A stretch of DNA of 64,000 bases from Trogon surrucura (lineage: Eukaryota > Chordata > Aves > Trogoniformes > Trogonidae): assembly GCA_020746105.1 (NCBI GenBank), contig CM036619.1, forward strand, positions 55,494,635-55,558,634, given 5' to 3'. The translations under genes were made by a program, and so were the position numbers. Each line of letters begins with the position of its first letter. The stretch's first letter is position 1. The notes beneath the pieces were generated by a model. That model searched no databases and was not told the DNA's origin. It saw only the letters and a list, made by a program, of their open reading frames with translations. Positions 10,179 through 24,749 of the stretch are shown here, piece after piece.

Positions 10179-13100
10179 AATGCTCTCACCCATTTCTACA
10201 GGTACCCAAAAGAACAACAGAATTTCTTAATGCAGGCTGCATGCTTTGTGCTCCAGTCACATGGAGTGTGCCACGACAGTATGCAAGGCTTTGGTATTTT
10301 TCAGTCTATGGGCAGAAATGATTTAAAGTTTTTCTGTTTGTTTCCAGGAGCAATTTTGAGATTCTTGCCATATTGGTAAAGCCAGCAAGAATTCTAGGCA
10401 AGGATTTCCAGCAATGGCTCCTGAACATTGGTCACTGACTATGACTGTCTCAGAGCTCCTCAACAGCCTCCTCTTCTCAGTAGACGGCTCATTTCTAGAG
10501 CAGGAATGTGGGTTTTGCAACACTGGAAGAACAAACTTCCCCCTCCTCCCCGTCCCTCGTTTATGGGCATTTCATAATGCGGTATTTAAAAGCCGAGTGA
10601 CACTCGCTTAACCCTAGCAAACTGGTTTTTATAACGGTTCTAGTCTTCCAGATTGTTTTCTTAATGGAAGAGATGGATGCTATTTTAAACTGAAAGATGA
10701 GACTTTCCACTGTATCTTCAAACTGAGTGTGGGTAGTGCAACCAGAAGATTTAAGGACATCAGGAATGCTAGCAGTAAAAACATGGCATGCAGTAACAAC
10801 TTCTTAGAACCTTCAAAATCCTGCCTCCTTTTCTGTTTTGCCCTCAGTTTACAGCCTGCCTCACCATGGTCTTCACCACAACCTGGAGGACTCTTTGCTC
10901 CAGCACCTGGAGCACATTCTCCCCCCATTCTTCACTGACCTTGGTGTCTTCACATATTCTCACTCCTCAGTCTCTGCTAGCTGTTGTAGCGCAGTTCTTT
11001 TTCCCATTTCTTAAACATGTTTTCCCAGAGGCATTCCTATCCTATCATCACTGACAGTCTTAGCCTTGGCCAGCAGCAGGTCTGTCTTTGGAGCTGGATG
11101 GCATTGGCTCTGTCAGATTTAGAGGAAATTTCTAGCAGCTTCTTGTAGAAACCACCCCTACAACCCTCCCCCCTCCACCACCAAAATCCGTCCAGGCAAA
11201 CCTAATACATTGTTCTCGTAAACACACATCAGTCAAACCGCAAGGACAACACATCATCAGGTCAAAATATACCCTATTAGAAAATGAAATAAATGATGTC
11301 ATTGTCCTGAAGTCATAGCAAAAGTTGCACATTAAAATAAAACAAAACGCGACCAAACCACCAAAGAAACCCCCACAGTGAACCAGCAATGTCCAAGCAA
11401 GTTTACTGTTACAGCTGCTGCAAATAACATGTGTTACTGCTCCATTTGACTTACATGTGGGACTGCAGCAAATTGAAAGGAAAATCGCATCAGGTTATGC
11501 CTAGTCAACCGGAGAAAGGTATTGTGTCTCCTTAAATGCATCCTTTCTCCCAGTTTTAGCTGAACAGTACCACAGCTGTTCTTATGCTGTTGGCAGTGCT
11601 GTATATGTGTTATACATTGACTTTTGAGAAGTGAGTTACCTTGGAGAAGCTGCCCTTAGAAATGCTGATCTGCTGCTAAACACTGAGCCCCTCTAGGGCA
11701 CTTCTAAGTGGTTGCCCTGAAGGTGGGAGATCAAAACTGCAGTAAATCCTGGAGATTCAGAGCCAGTACAGCTCTGTCAAATGAGAGAGATTTAGTCAAT
11801 TTAAAAGTATTAATTTGCTTGACATATATTTTGTGAGTATATAAAATAGTATCATTAGCACTAATAAAACTGTCATGGTTACAACATTTGTGATTATCTA
11901 CTGTGTGTGGTATTCATTTATGTACATTATGGAGAGATGTGGGAGTGTTTACAAAAGGATTAACGTATTACCAGCAGTGACAGTTACACTGAAAATTGTC
12001 TATTATCAGATCCTTGCTTTTAGCTTTTTAGTCTTTTCATAGGTTTTTATGCCTTAAGCTGGATTTTGGGTGTGGGAGGGAGCAAATATTTCTGTAACTG
12101 AGTTTAGCCATTGATAAAGAGATTAAAGGAAAGATATAATACTTTGTCCTATTTAAAATAAATCTCAAAATGAGTTGACTTGTTTAGAAAGTCTTCAAGG
12201 TTTGGGTCAACCAACACATGGGACTACCCCCTGAAGAGCTGGATGAGCTGAACATTTAGCCACCGGGTGACCCTCCTTCAAATGCCTTCACTGAGATAAG
12301 GAACCAAAGGAGCGTACCATCCGAAACAGAGAGTGTTACTATGCCTATGTGTAAGGACAGGGGAAAGGTAAGACTGAAAAGGCAACTATATAGAGATATT
12401 TCTAATTTTTAGGTTGCAGATTTAAAAAAAAATGTTTATTGACTCAGACCACCTTGTTTTCTCATGGAAATGTATTGGTTTTGTCAAAACTGTCATCAAA
12501 AAGCATCTCTGGGCTGTGGTGGAACTGTTCCATTACTAACTGTCTAGAGTTGAAAATCGCCAGGAATGCGTTTGTTAATAACCCCTAGCAGGACAGAGGA
12601 GAGTTTTGCTAAGCAGTAGTTTGCTCAGAGACAATCAGGTAACTGAGAAGGTGGCCCATTGTCCCCCATATGTCAAGAAGATACAGTAACCGACCATCAA
12701 CATTGCAACAACAACTAGCAAGAGGCAGGAATTGGAGTTGGGTGGTTAACAACAAGTTAAACTATCCAATGCTTTTGGACACCCACAGAGAAGAATTCCA
12801 AGTGCCTGAAGTATCTTCATCGATGATGTACTAAACAATCGCTGCTTCCTTGTACTTTTCAGCTTCAAAATGAAGAAACTGAAAGTTGTGTATTCTCTAA
12901 AATATGTTGTCCTTTGCTACTGGTCTCTTGCATTTTTCGGGGCTTTCTCTCTTTGTATTCCTTCCAGTCTGCTGCTTGCTTTTCAGCCTTTCAGATCTCA
13001 GAACTCTGTTTAAATATGACCAGCTTAATGCCAGCGTTTTCGGTAGTGACCGAGGTGACATATGCCCTTCTGTTGCTTTCTGATTGCAAGATGTTAAGTT

Positions 13101-13302
13101 GTAACCAAATAACTGCCTTCACAACATCTCCAGGCAGCTCTTTTTGTTTCCTCTGAGTCTGCACTGCAGTTGGAAGAATCTTTTGAAATCTTTTCTTAGC
13201 CCCATTAACTGGTGAGTGATAAAGAGCTATGCTCTGAAATATAATTTGTTACTTTACGAATGCTGAGCTCTTTCAGAGACAGATGGAGATTAGCTCTCTG
13301 GT

Positions 13303-13370
13303 AAAAAAAAAAAAAAAAAACAAACAACAAAAACAACACCAAAAACAAAAACCAAAAGAAAACCAACCCA
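13303..13370. repeat. A-rich simple sequence
   Basis: Eighteen consecutive A followed by about 50 bases of A-rich sequence with scattered C (CAAACAACAAAAACAACACC). It could be the decayed tail of a retroposed copy, but no source sequence is recognisable upstream and no flanking duplication is obvious. Confidence 0.75.
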
Positions 13371-14721
13371 CAGCAATTTTGTGATGCTCAGTATAACAAT
13401 TCTTGGAAGAAGCCTCCTTTCATGTTTAAAATCATTTGCTATTTAAACAAGCTGGTACATTCAGAACCACCCAGCTGAGAACAAACCACTTCTCTGGAAG
13501 TACTGACTGTCAGACTACCTGCTCTAAGTACACGTGGCAGAGTCCTTGGCAAAACTTGTTAATATAATTTTACCTCTTTGCCCGAAAAAATGCTAATGCT
13601 AATAGGAGTTCTTTTTGCTTCAGCTATAATACTGTCAATATAAAGGTGGTGGATTTCAGATCTCATAAGAGATCATGTGGGATGAAGCATGAAATCTGGA
13701 AAACCCAGGACTTAAAGATATTGGTTATATAAAATTCACTTTGTTTTCTACTAGATGTTAGCCTTCTGAGCAGCTGACATGAGCAAAAAAGCAGTTCAAT
13801 AATGCTGTGGAAAGTGAAACTGAGTTCAAGTGGTAACATTGCATTTTCTACACTTTTTGCCCCTCACCATCCATAATTCATACAAGGTTGCAATGTTTTC
13901 TGATTTCATTTGCCCCAATGTAAAATCCAGGGTGAATCTCTTATGAACATGACTATTTTTGATTTGTCCCAGTGCAAGTGAATGAAGGATCTATCCTGCT
14001 GTCTTTTTTTTGTCTCTATAACAAAAACAAGGATTACCATCAGAAAATGATGGAGTGCAATGTTTCTGATTATGCTAATAATAAACCCTAAAGAAATCTT
14101 TCAATCTTACATACAAATCTTCTTCCATGCATGTCAAACAGCAGTTTATTCCCTTTCTCTTCCAGACAAGTTTAGAAGGTAAGCTGATACAACAAAATGA
14201 CAGCTGAATCTGTAAAGTCTCCGTCTCTGTTATCCGTATCTGCCAAGGTGCTTGTCTACTTCAGCAATAGGTACCTAGCATGTATTATTATGCCCTTAGT
14301 ATTGTTGGTTTTTACTACCTATACAATATCAAAAACATGCTTAATACTCTTATAAAAACAAAACAGGATGTGATTCCACCCAAAATATAAATAATTTGTA
14401 ACTATGTACTACAGCTGAGCAAAACAACTGTTTTGTGTTCACAGAGGAGCTGTTCTTGCACAAGCAGCAATGAATGTGTTTTAAACCGGTCTGCTTAAAT
14501 ATTTTAACTAGCAATAATTTATTTTATACTGGATTTTAACACAGTTTACTACTGCTGGGACATCACATTTCCCATCACATTCTCCAGTCTTTGCATAAGC
14601 AATTAAAAGGCTCTGGTGATACCTTTTACAGGAAGGATTAGTTATTCATATACATTTCCTGTGTACAAATGTGATAAAAAAAATTAAATTCAACCCTGCA
14701 GTTAAATCTTAATGCAGCTTG

Positions 14722-14980
14722 TTTTTTTCTTTCTTTCTTTTTTTTTTTTTTCCCCCTAGAAATGATGCCTCAGGCAAGGCAAGTGTGTTTCTGTAAGGAA
14801 AAGGATTAGCGTTTTCTAAAATTTCCAGTCTTTTTATCTGCTACCTTTTCCTAAATTGCTAATGCTTCTTCAACTGTTAAAGCCGCAATGGCTTCTGTAA
14901 ATGCACTTTCTGATTACATGAGTTAAGCTATGCATTTGGGACCAAAAAAAAGAAAAAAAAAAAGAGAAAAAAAAAAGAAA
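14722..14980. repeat. Opposed T-rich and A-rich tracts
   Basis: A T-rich run with CTTT units at 14722-14751 and an A-rich run with AAAG units at 14944-14980 lie about 190 bases apart. The tracts are roughly complementary and could pair as a loose hairpin. The sequence between them is unique. Confidence 0.6.
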
Positions 14981-16866
14981 CTGAATGAGTTATGTCACAA
15001 ATTGTCTTTAGTGCTTCAAATCAAGACTATCAGATACACAGGCACATTGTTCAGGATTGTTCCAGCATTAAAAATGATATTATGAGGCCTTTAGAGAGGT
15101 AAATGAGCTACAGTCTTTCTGCACATGAGATAAAACATGAGTACGAGTAGCATCTTTTATTAGACTAACCAGTATAGTTGGAAAAAGTAAATGGGAAGTA
15201 CACCAGGAAGATTATCTCTTTTTTTTTTCTCACTGTATTAGTTTTTCCAGTAAAAACTTGCAAATTTTAGCTTGTCCATGTCCTTTGACCACCACAGTTA
15301 TAACCATAGTAACATAAGGCTTTTCAAAAGCAACCTGCAAACTAAAAATGCATAAAATGAAAAAAAGAAGAGGACATATTCAGCTTGCAATGTTTTTGAA
15401 CTTCCTCAACTTCAATATGTCTATTGACGTTTCAGTAAGACTACTCTGAACAAATCTATATAAATTAAGACCTGTGTACTGCATTGCTGAGAACAAAAAA
15501 GCTTTTTCCCAGGTCTTCCTCTTCTCACAACACCAGAGAACAGAAGAGGAGACAGCCGGCCTCCGTAGAACACGGTTTTGTGAGGCTGCCTGCATAATTT
15601 TGCCCTGGCTGGTTGGATCTCTTTAGGAAAGTATATATTGGCAGACATTTCTGTATCCTTCACGCTTCTGTACAGGATTTAGCAAGTATTCATTGTTCGT
15701 ACATGCTATGCACAGTATTTGACAGTAATGTTTTTCCCTTACAACTTAAGAAGCTGCACTGTGTCCTTTACGTCTTCCAGTTGTTCTGCTCTCCCTTTGA
15801 CTCCATTTCTTCTCTTCTTCTAGTCTCTGTCTCCTTTTTTTTTGCTATTTTATCTGCTTTCCCATGAGTAAGGTTGCTAGAGTATTGGTTAATATACCTT
15901 TAAAAATGTCAGGGTTTTTTGTCTCCAGGACCATCTTCTCATTTATCCCAAATATATTTTTCCTCTTGTCCCAGAAGCATAGAAATTAAAACAAAATTCC
16001 AGTGAGGTGGCATAATTAGGGCACAATTTTATTAATAAAAATCATCTGAGACCAACTGTTAATAACTTGTGTGGGATAGGTCGCAGTCTTTTCCCTAATT
16101 GTTCATGCCTGCTAAAAGGCTGTTTCCTCCTTCCCTGCCCTGTGGAGGTCTCCTCCCTTACTCCTTTCTATGGCTACTCCCCAGCCTGATGCTGGGGGTC
16201 TCCAATCACTCAAGGTCTAAAGGTCTAGGAAAAGGAGACTGGTTCCTTCCATCGACGTGGTAGGAGCTCTGCTTTCTGCTGCTCTCTCATCTGATTTGGC
16301 TTTATCAAGGAAGGTGCCAGATTCCACTTGAGATAAGTGTCTGAGATCGTTTTCCGTAACCTGATGAAATGGACCTTGCTGAACTTACCCTTCCTAGTGA
16401 CCCAGCCAGGTTCCTGGGAAAAGTGAAAAAAATCACCCCATTTCAATCAAACCAGTGTTGGAGGAAAATTAACTGAGTCCTCAAAATATGTTAATGACCT
16501 GTCTGGATACAAATCCCAGCACTATCTAGACGTGAGGGGGCCTTTTTTATCTTTGCTGATTTCTACCTTGCCTATAATTCTTCTACCAAATTTGTGCTGA
16601 ATTATGTCTGAGCCAAGTAAGCAGTGTTTTCCTGAAACCAGGTAAAGGAACTCCACTCTCAGTTGTGCTGAAGTTGGTCCGGGACAGGGAGACAGCTTGG
16701 GAAGCTATGAACATCCCTGTCCACATGCATCTTGCTGCACCCACAGCTCAGCAGGAAGGAGGGAGTAGGCTCAAAACCTGTAAAATTATTTTCTCCCAAG
16801 CCAAAAATATATGGTTTCAGCAGGTGATGTTCCAAATTCCTATCCTGCTTTCAAGTCTCCATCATA

Positions 16867-17333
16867 AGAAGGACGTGGATCTGTTGGAATGAGACCAGAG
16901 GAGGGCCACAAAGATGATCAGGGGCCTGGAGCACCTCACCTATGAGGACAGGCTGAGAGAGTCAGGGCTGCTCAGCCTGGAGAAGAGAAAGCCCTGGGGA
17001 AACCTGATAGTGGCTTTCCAGCCTACAAGAATTATGGGGAGGGAATTTTTAAAAGGACATGTAGTGATAGGACAAGGAACAATGGTTTTAAACTAGAGCA
17101 GGGTAGATTTAGATTAGAAGTAAGGAAGTAATTCTTCACAGTGAGAGTGATGAGGCACTGAACAGGTTGCCCAGAGAAATTGTGGATGCCCTGTCCCTGT
17201 AAGTGTCCAAGGCCAGACTGGATGAGGCTTTAAGTAACCTGGTCCGGTGGGAGGTGTCTCTGCTTATGGCATAGGGGTTGGAACTAGATGATCCATAAGG
17301 TCCTTCCCAAACAAAACCATCTTATGATTCTAT
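16867..17333 (+). mobile_element. CR1 LINE 3' fragment, plus strand
   Basis: A plus-strand CR1 tail. It starts with the conserved segment AGAGGAGGGCCACAAAGATG and continues with GAGCACCTCACCTATGAGG and GGGCTGCTCAGCCTGGAGAA. These encode the end of the RT protein (an [19 protein letters not shown]-like run at 16932-16988). It then carries GGTTGCCCAGAGAAATTGTGGATGCC and ends with GGAACTAGATGATC and CTTATGATTCTAT, the CR1 3' terminus. Compared with typical copies it has an internal deletion near 17000-17030 and several stops. It is moderately old and 5'-truncated. Confidence 0.92.
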
Positions 17334-18382
17334 CCTTAAAAAACCCTCAACAAACCCCATGACAGCCTGAGACCGATGAAGTTAATGAGAGAGAGAAAGC
17401 CTACCTGGTTTTATAAATGTGCCCCTTTCTGAGATGGAATTGCACTGTGCTACCTTCTGTGCAAACAGATGCAAAAAGTTTACAATCGAAGTGGAGAGAA
17501 CAGAGGAAGGGAAACGTGAGAAAGCAAGCAGTTTGGCCAAGGTCGTTTAGACAGCCAGTGGCAGAGCAAGTACTAATACCCTCAGTCTCCTAATTCCCAG
17601 TCCTTTTCTCTTGCCATCTGAAAATGCTTTATTTCAGGCACTTGCTGTTTGCTGGTCTCAGTGGGTCAAATTGGACCAGAACATTTCAATGAAAAACAAT
17701 CATTTTTATGTTCTGAGAATCACACTAGGCAATCCTGCAGCTGAGGTTTCTTAGGTAATACGAAGCTGTTAGATGGAATGAAAGTTTGCTGTAAGTGCTT
17801 GCTGCTGAAATGTAAGAGTGAAAGATGACTTTGGAGAGCCTCAGGAGTAGCTCAGGCTCTGTGTGTCCTCCCACAGATGGAACAAGGAAATTACATAGTC
17901 AGGGACAAGGCAAAAATCATAACTGTTTTTTATTAGGCTCTGTCCTCTATTTGTTAGGATTATTGCCTTCACTGTCATCAAACTGTAAATCTGTGTTTTC
18001 TCCTTTACACTGTAATTACAATCTTGTTTGGGGGAAGTTATACAAGTGGGGCTGAAAAAATACCCTCAAACCCTCCCAGTATCACTTGCTTAACAGCAAA
18101 AGATACCTTATTTAAATAGCTTTAATAATATATTTTGCTACTAATAATATACTACAGCAAAACAATCTAAAACATATGGCAACAATCTTTCAGGAATGAA
18201 AACAAGAGATTTAATTGAACATCTCTCCTGGAGCATTCGTTCATTCTCTGATATCACATTACATGTAATAATGTCAGGACACTATTTCAATAACACGATG
18301 ATGTTTCATTCAGGCTGTGGGGGTTTTTCTGTACTGTACTGTATTCTGATGTCTGCAAAAGATAGGAAAATTGTAAACTATC

Positions 18383-18448
18383 ATAATGATGAATGTTAAT
18401 TGGTAATAATTGATAATAATGATGAGTGTTAATTGGTAGTAAAGAATT
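18383..18448. repeat. 33-bp tandem duplication
   Basis: Two adjacent copies of a 33-base AT-rich unit beginning ATAATGATG and containing GTTAATTGGTA. They differ at a few positions (GAATG/GAGTG, TAATAATTG/TAGTAAAG). A simple local duplication with no coding frame. Confidence 0.8.
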
Positions 18449-21400
18449 TTTATGCTGGATCCATTAAGTAGAAAACTTCAACTGGCCAGAGACACTTGGG
18501 TGGTGGTACCCAGGGGGTCCTATTATCACTGAACTGATGCAGGAGTTTATTCTTGCAGTTGATGGCAACACCATACAGTGAAGAAAGTTGCAATGTAACA
18601 GTAAGAGTAAAATTCCTGCCTCAGATTTATGATACGGAGAGCAACAAATCATACTCCATTCTGCATGGTCTGAATTACAGATCTCTATTTAGCTGGACAA
18701 CATAGACCTGCTGTTACAATTATGTTTATGATTACAACGCTCTGGAGTGTGCATTGCATTGTAATACAGTTATTTATGCTGTACCTTTTTGCTTAAGGCA
18801 ATAATAGATCAGTACATATATGAAAGTCAAAGGAAATTGTTGTACCTCATTACTTGAGAGAACTTTCCTTAAGATAGATGCAAGTGAAACTCAGAGAACT
18901 TTAAGTTTCTCCTTGCAATCATTCACTGGTAACTTGCATGCCAATCTTCAGAGAAGTGTTTCTTTCAGCAGAATGTGTTGGTCCTCCATTAGACAGTTTT
19001 GTGTCTCTTCTGTTCCGTATCTCTGGAATCTTCACCCACATGTAGAAGCACATAGTTCCGAACTGCACCGAGCAGCAGAGAAAAATGCATTTCTCTCTTA
19101 CAGAGACTGGGCAATGCAGGAACCTGGAACAGGGCTGCCTTCACTGGCACTCCTCTAATGTGGGTTTCTGCAGATCTAGTTGATAAATACAACCTTGTGT
19201 ACCCTGAAACACTACACAATCTATTAGGAGTCCTTTGCCTCTGTCATTCCTTCAGATCTGCCCAGCAGCAGTAAGAGTCGGGGCCATGGAGGGGTTGTAG
19301 AATGACAGAATTTCCAGTACATTTCTGGAGCCTTTCAAGGGGAGAGTTTTCAAAGCATGTGCCCCACACTTTCTGAAAAGAAATAGATAAAGGGATTCTG
19401 AGTCCTCTGGTCACCTTAGAAAATAAAAATCTTGTAAAAGTTCACGTACCCTTCCACAGGACTGAGTGACTTCCTTTAAAGATGACCTCTACTGCTACAA
19501 GCCAGGTGACACTGAAAGCTACAGAGTTCTCAGGACAGACACTCACTCATCATTTCCTATGCTGTTTCTCATAGCACCTCAGCAGTTGAAAGCTACTGGT
19601 TTAATGTGGCTGTTGGCAATTATTATTTGTTCAGCCTCAGCTGCAATGATTTGACTTTTGCTGAACACTGCTCCAGATGCCCTGAAGTCATTATGGCGAT
19701 ATCCACCATTGACAGTCAAAGCATGGAAGGATCATTAGGTTGCACCAAGTGAGGCTGGATGGAAATCCGTGTGGCATGAGGTAGTCCTACTAGTGACACC
19801 TTAAATGGGGAAGCAACCCACACATTATACAGGTTTGCTATGTTCATCTGCAAGATCATCCCATCTCTATCACTACAGGAAAAGTGTCCAGCAATATTTT
19901 GCTAAAGTAAAATAAGGAAATTTTGATTTAAAGTATCTTTATTCACAGTTAATGTATCATTAACTCTAGTCAAATGTAATTGTCCTCTTGTTTCCTTAGT
20001 ATTACTTACATTTGACAGAAAGCAGCTGCAGGATACCTTCTCAGGTCCACTCAGGCTTATCATCACTGTTAGGACTATTAATTCACTGCAGTATACTTTA
20101 ATGTACTATAACATTTAGAAATGGCATTTGGATGTGCAGCAATATTATTTTGCACAATTAACCTCTGGTTCCCTTCCATATAGCTTGTTCTAAAGAAATA
20201 TCAGTTATGCTGCGTTATTTTCAAATTACATTGGGTTTTGTGCCATTTTCCTAATAGGTTGCCCTTTCCTTAGAGAGTAGTAACACACATTGAATTGTAA
20301 TAATACTTTATTGTCCTTGCAGCCAAACACTATAAATCAACAAGATACAAGGAGATGAACCCATTCCCCAGTGCTAGATGAGACAGCTCCTGACCACAAT
20401 TTAAAAAATCCTGTTCTAGATCCACATATTAGTTTTGCAGAGAAAAAAAAATGAGACAGTATGAAGAAGGAAATCTTTCTCTTTGAAAATAAAAATTAAA
20501 AATCTCTAAATAATTTCACCTTAAGATCTGTACCAAAGACCAAATTGTTCAGGTCAGAGCCATCTTAAAGTGGAACTTCATAGTTCATTTTATCACTCAA
20601 GAAATGGGAACTGAAAGGATCCCTTACAGCACAGAGCAGAGGAAAAGTATGCAAGATGGCTTGTTTGATATAGTTCATCTTGAGCTCTTTAATTCTTTTT
20701 CTGGAAATGGTACCTTCCCAGAGACTTACAGAATTATAAAAGCATGAGATGGTTTTAAAATCATAGAAAAACAAATTTTTTCATTTCATAATAATAGAAA
20801 TATGTCACTAGAACAGCCAGCTTGGTTACAGAGTGATAGAGGCCAGCACTGAAACCTAAGACGTTTTCAGATGAGGAATATATGATTTCAGTTTATTCAG
20901 GATATAGTGTGTGGTAATTCTGATCTCAATTATTAATTTTGGTAGTGAGGTGTAACAACACTGACTCCCATAGCACTCTGTCTTGTCTCACAGATTCATC
21001 TTTCTGGTGGAGTGACCAGGAAGAAATAGTCTATGAGATCCGTTTGATGACTTGCTACTTTGTAGTTCTATTCTGTCAAAATGCACAGATCTCTTGGCAT
21101 AGGTAGGAATTTAAATATTTTAACATAGGTTTTAATGTTTTCTTTGAAGACAAGACACCTCGTCAAGAAGGAAAATCTTTCTATAAGACTCTACAGCAAA
21201 CAGCTATATTTCTGCTCTTCTTTGCTAGCATATTTTAAATGATAGTAACTTAGCTGACTCTGTTATTATCTCAACTATAATAATACATTTGAGATCAGAA
21301 TTTAGCCCAACTTATTTTTCCAATGTTTTATGCTACTAAGAGGAATGGACTTGGCTCCGTTAAATTATGCTTTCTGGTGTTTCATGCATAACATCAGCCG

Positions 21401-24212
21401 AAGACTATCAGAGTTGTATGTGTGCATCTCATCACAGAATTTGGCCCGAGGGTTTAGAGCTCCTAATATTTACAAAACAGATTATGTACAATTTGCTGAC
21501 ACAAATATATAGCTTTAATACTGCGAGGCTTTAAAAATTTATATTCATGCCTAGATGCAGGATAACAGTGGAACTGAAATGAGTAAAAGCTTCCTTTTTA
21601 CACTGCTTATTTTGTGGTAGAGTGATATGATTCAGCAAACTAGTCTCATCTGGGTACCTCATTGCATTGACTTTCATCCGAAGTTATGACGGTTTTCATG
21701 AGAGTATGTTCTTAATCCCCCCTGCTTCTTGCTAGATTTTCTAATCTTGGACTATAATGTTCAATCACATGTGAACACATTTCTTTGGTGTTTGAGCTGC
21801 ACAAAATCTTTTGTGTGTGGTTTCAAACAAGCTTTAATGTGCCGCCAAGTTGCTCAGTTTATTCAGTATTTCCAAATGGGGAAAAATAAGTTCACAAAGC
21901 AGCTAAGAATTGTTCCAAGGCCAGCGTTTGTACCAAAGGAAGAGATTCAAAACCATGATCAACAAAGTTTTCCCCTCCGCTATACCTGGGAGAACATTTG
22001 GATTTGCCTGAAGTAACCGAGAGAAGAATCTGGGCTAATGAATTCAGCCATGATTAAGAAAGCTGTTTAGGGATTTGATTTTACACAGTACAGATGAGAA
22101 GTGCTGCACAAAGGCAAGGTTAAAAGAGGTGCATAAGATGATCAGTGTGGGAGGACACAGTCCAGCAGGAGACCAGTGGGCTGGAGCTCATGTGACATCA
22201 TAAATGCCCATTGCCTGCCCATCTGTCTGCTTTCAGCCCTCAGTACTCATGAATAAAAGCAGCTGTGACTGGAAAGATTTATTTTGACTCCCATGGAGAA
22301 CTTCGCACAGCAGCCCACTCTGGTCCTGCGGACCACCTGCTCTCATAGTAACATGGCAACTCAGTGCATCCCATGGCTCTGGGAGAGAATGACTCCTCCC
22401 GAGGTTCGCATAAGTGAGACTTGGGAGATTGGGTGAAGGTTGCATCATGGTTGTGCTGGGTGGTCTCGAGCAGGATACTGAGGGCATTGACTTCTGCTCC
22501 TTTGCTCAGGTATCTACCCCAGCACAAAGCAGATGTTGCCTGCTGCTGAATGCCACAGGCAGCATTTCAAACTGATGCAGATGAAGAGATGTAGTGCAAG
22601 ATGGCACCAAGGGGAAATTCCAACTCCTTTGGTGCTTCAGAATGAAGGAATTCAGTATTCTAAAATGGTGTCATAAATCACATAGGCACAGGGTGTAATG
22701 AGGAAGGAACATCCTAACAGCTGAATAATGTGAATTCTAGACTAATGCCATCCAATCAATATAGATATATCTTCTTCTCTGGGCTCATCCACAGTAAACA
22801 GAGTAAATAAAAAGTCTGACGTATTTTCATTCCTTAAAACTCTCTGTGTGAGATTTTTTTTCCCCCAAGATCCATTAAAGCTACTTTTCTCTCCTATTTG
22901 CCCCTGTCTTACCATCCCTTCTATCACCCACTTTACTCACCTATCTCGCTTTACACATTCCTCTTCCGTTTCCACAGATCCTCTCTTCCCATGGATTTGA
23001 CTATCACTTCTGAAAAGCCTGGAGTGTGTCCCTGGGGCCAACTTCTGTGCAGTGATCTCCAGTGCTTCAGGAAGGTGTTTTACACTTGAGAAATTCTGAA
23101 AAATCATCAGATAACATGAACCTAATAATATTTGTGCTTTGCACCCACACACACACAGTCTGGGATTTGAAACCATGGTGGTGGTGTTGCACAGAGGTCT
23201 GTGCATGGTGAAAGAGAATTTGTCTTCAGATGCATTAACCCACACCGAAGGAATAAATACAAAACTATCACACTGTTTACTGGAAAAAAAAAACCACAAA
23301 AGAGATGAGTTAGGCACAGATAATAATCCGTGGACTCTGTTGCAACCATGGAGCTGAGCTCTCTTGGCTTGTTGGAAAGAGAGGAGGAAGCAAAAATAGA
23401 ACTTGTTCTGGTATAGAAGAGTCTCTCATGCTGCTAATCAATTCGGTGGCCAGATTTGCTATTGTGATCTGAAGGTTTAGCTCTGCCAACTCCTGTAATT
23501 ATCTCTATTCCCATTCTCCATTAGTGGCCTTTTCAAAGGATATGAGTTTTCACAGTGTCAGATTATGCCATGCAGCGAATACCACACCATCAGTGTGTTA
23601 CAAGCATAATACAGCATAAATGCTTTACAAATATAGCCTCTTGTGACAGTAGGTGGAACACAACGGTTATGTTTTTCTAGGCCTCAGGGTTATGGTTTCC
23701 TAATGGGTGACCTTTCCTCCCTTCCTGCCCTTTTCTTCACAGATTACGGTGTGGTAGTCCCATGCTATCTCATTAGCTGTAGGAAAATTAGAGCATATGA
23801 GAAGATAAGGATGCATTTAGATATCTACAGCTGACAGGTAGCACAAAAGTGCTGGAACGGCCAGGGGACTCTGGCCAACCATTCACTCTGCTTGTGATTC
23901 CTATAAACATCATTTCACAAAGCACTGTTGCAGAGAAGGGCGTCATGCCAGCCCGCAAGCACACCCCCATCTTTGGTACGGTTCTCAGAAGTGCTGCCAC
24001 ACAGGAACAATATTTTCAGATGTAAACAAAACTTACAGAAGCTGCACGACAGAGCTATTGTAAGACCTGCTGGGGCTGAGAGTGAGCAGGTGGTATAATG
24101 ATCGAAGGCAAAATGAAACGTCTGCTTTGACTGAAGGGATACGTGTTGTTTTCCCAGGAACGAAAATGTGGCTCAGGGACCTTTTAAGTGCATGCACACA
24201 TGCTAAGCACAG

Positions 24213-24268
24213 TATTTAGGAAATGCAACATCACATACAATATTTAGGAAATGAAACATAACATTTGA
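24213..24268. repeat. 28-bp tandem duplication
   Basis: Two copies of a 28-base unit starting TATTTAGGAAATG and continuing with AACAT, differing at a few bases. It is noncoding. Confidence 0.75.
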
Positions 24269-24732
24269 GAAAATGAGAAACACCACACTAACAATTCAAA
24301 GCAACTTCTTTAAAAAAAAAATACACAACCCCCCCCCAAATTGAACAGCCAGATGATTCCCAAGAGAATCTGATGATTAACTGGCTAAATCAGGACATCT
24401 GCAGGATGTAAGAATAATAGAAGGAAGCGGGAGTTTTGGCTACCACTTTTATAATTAGCAATTGTAATGATCTTAGCGGTGTCCTTCTGCAAGAACTTGA
24501 ATATTCATGTTGAGGCACAGCATTATGTTTCAGCGCTTTTGGTAACTGTAGCCACTTGCAAAGAGTCAAGCACACACTCAAATCAGGAAGTCAAAATGAG
24601 TGCTCCAAATACTTTCTGTTGGAAATTGTAAGGAAAGCTGTTATTTGCATGCAGTAAGATGGGGAAGAGAAGCATTGCATCCAAGTGCTCCCTTGGCATT
24701 TTCAGTTTCCTAAATAATTGTCCTGTTTCTGC

Positions 24733-24749
24733 TTTTTTTTTTTTTTTTT
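24733..24749. repeat. Poly(T) tract
   Basis: Seventeen consecutive T following GTTTCTGC. No retroposed sequence is recognisable on the complementary side. Confidence 0.9.

Larger units (their letters stand above)
8986..16866. other. Unique noncoding sequence with simple repeats
   Basis: About 7.9 kb without a recognised gene or interspersed element. It contains a GAG triplet run (10155-10178), an A-rich block (13303-13370), and T-rich and A-rich tracts (14722-14751, 14944-14980). Parts of 12530-12860 and 15990-16450 have a higher-GC texture that could hide an old LTR or other diverged repeat, but I cannot assign either one. Confidence 0.5.

Noticed and set aside
10068-10379. Glu-run open frame over the GAG repeat
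   Set aside because: The acidic run is just the microsatellite translated, and the rest of the frame has no protein-like features.
12530-12860. Possible old LTR or other diverged element
   Set aside because: The texture differs from its surroundings, but I could not find terminal motifs, a second copy or known blocks to support a call.
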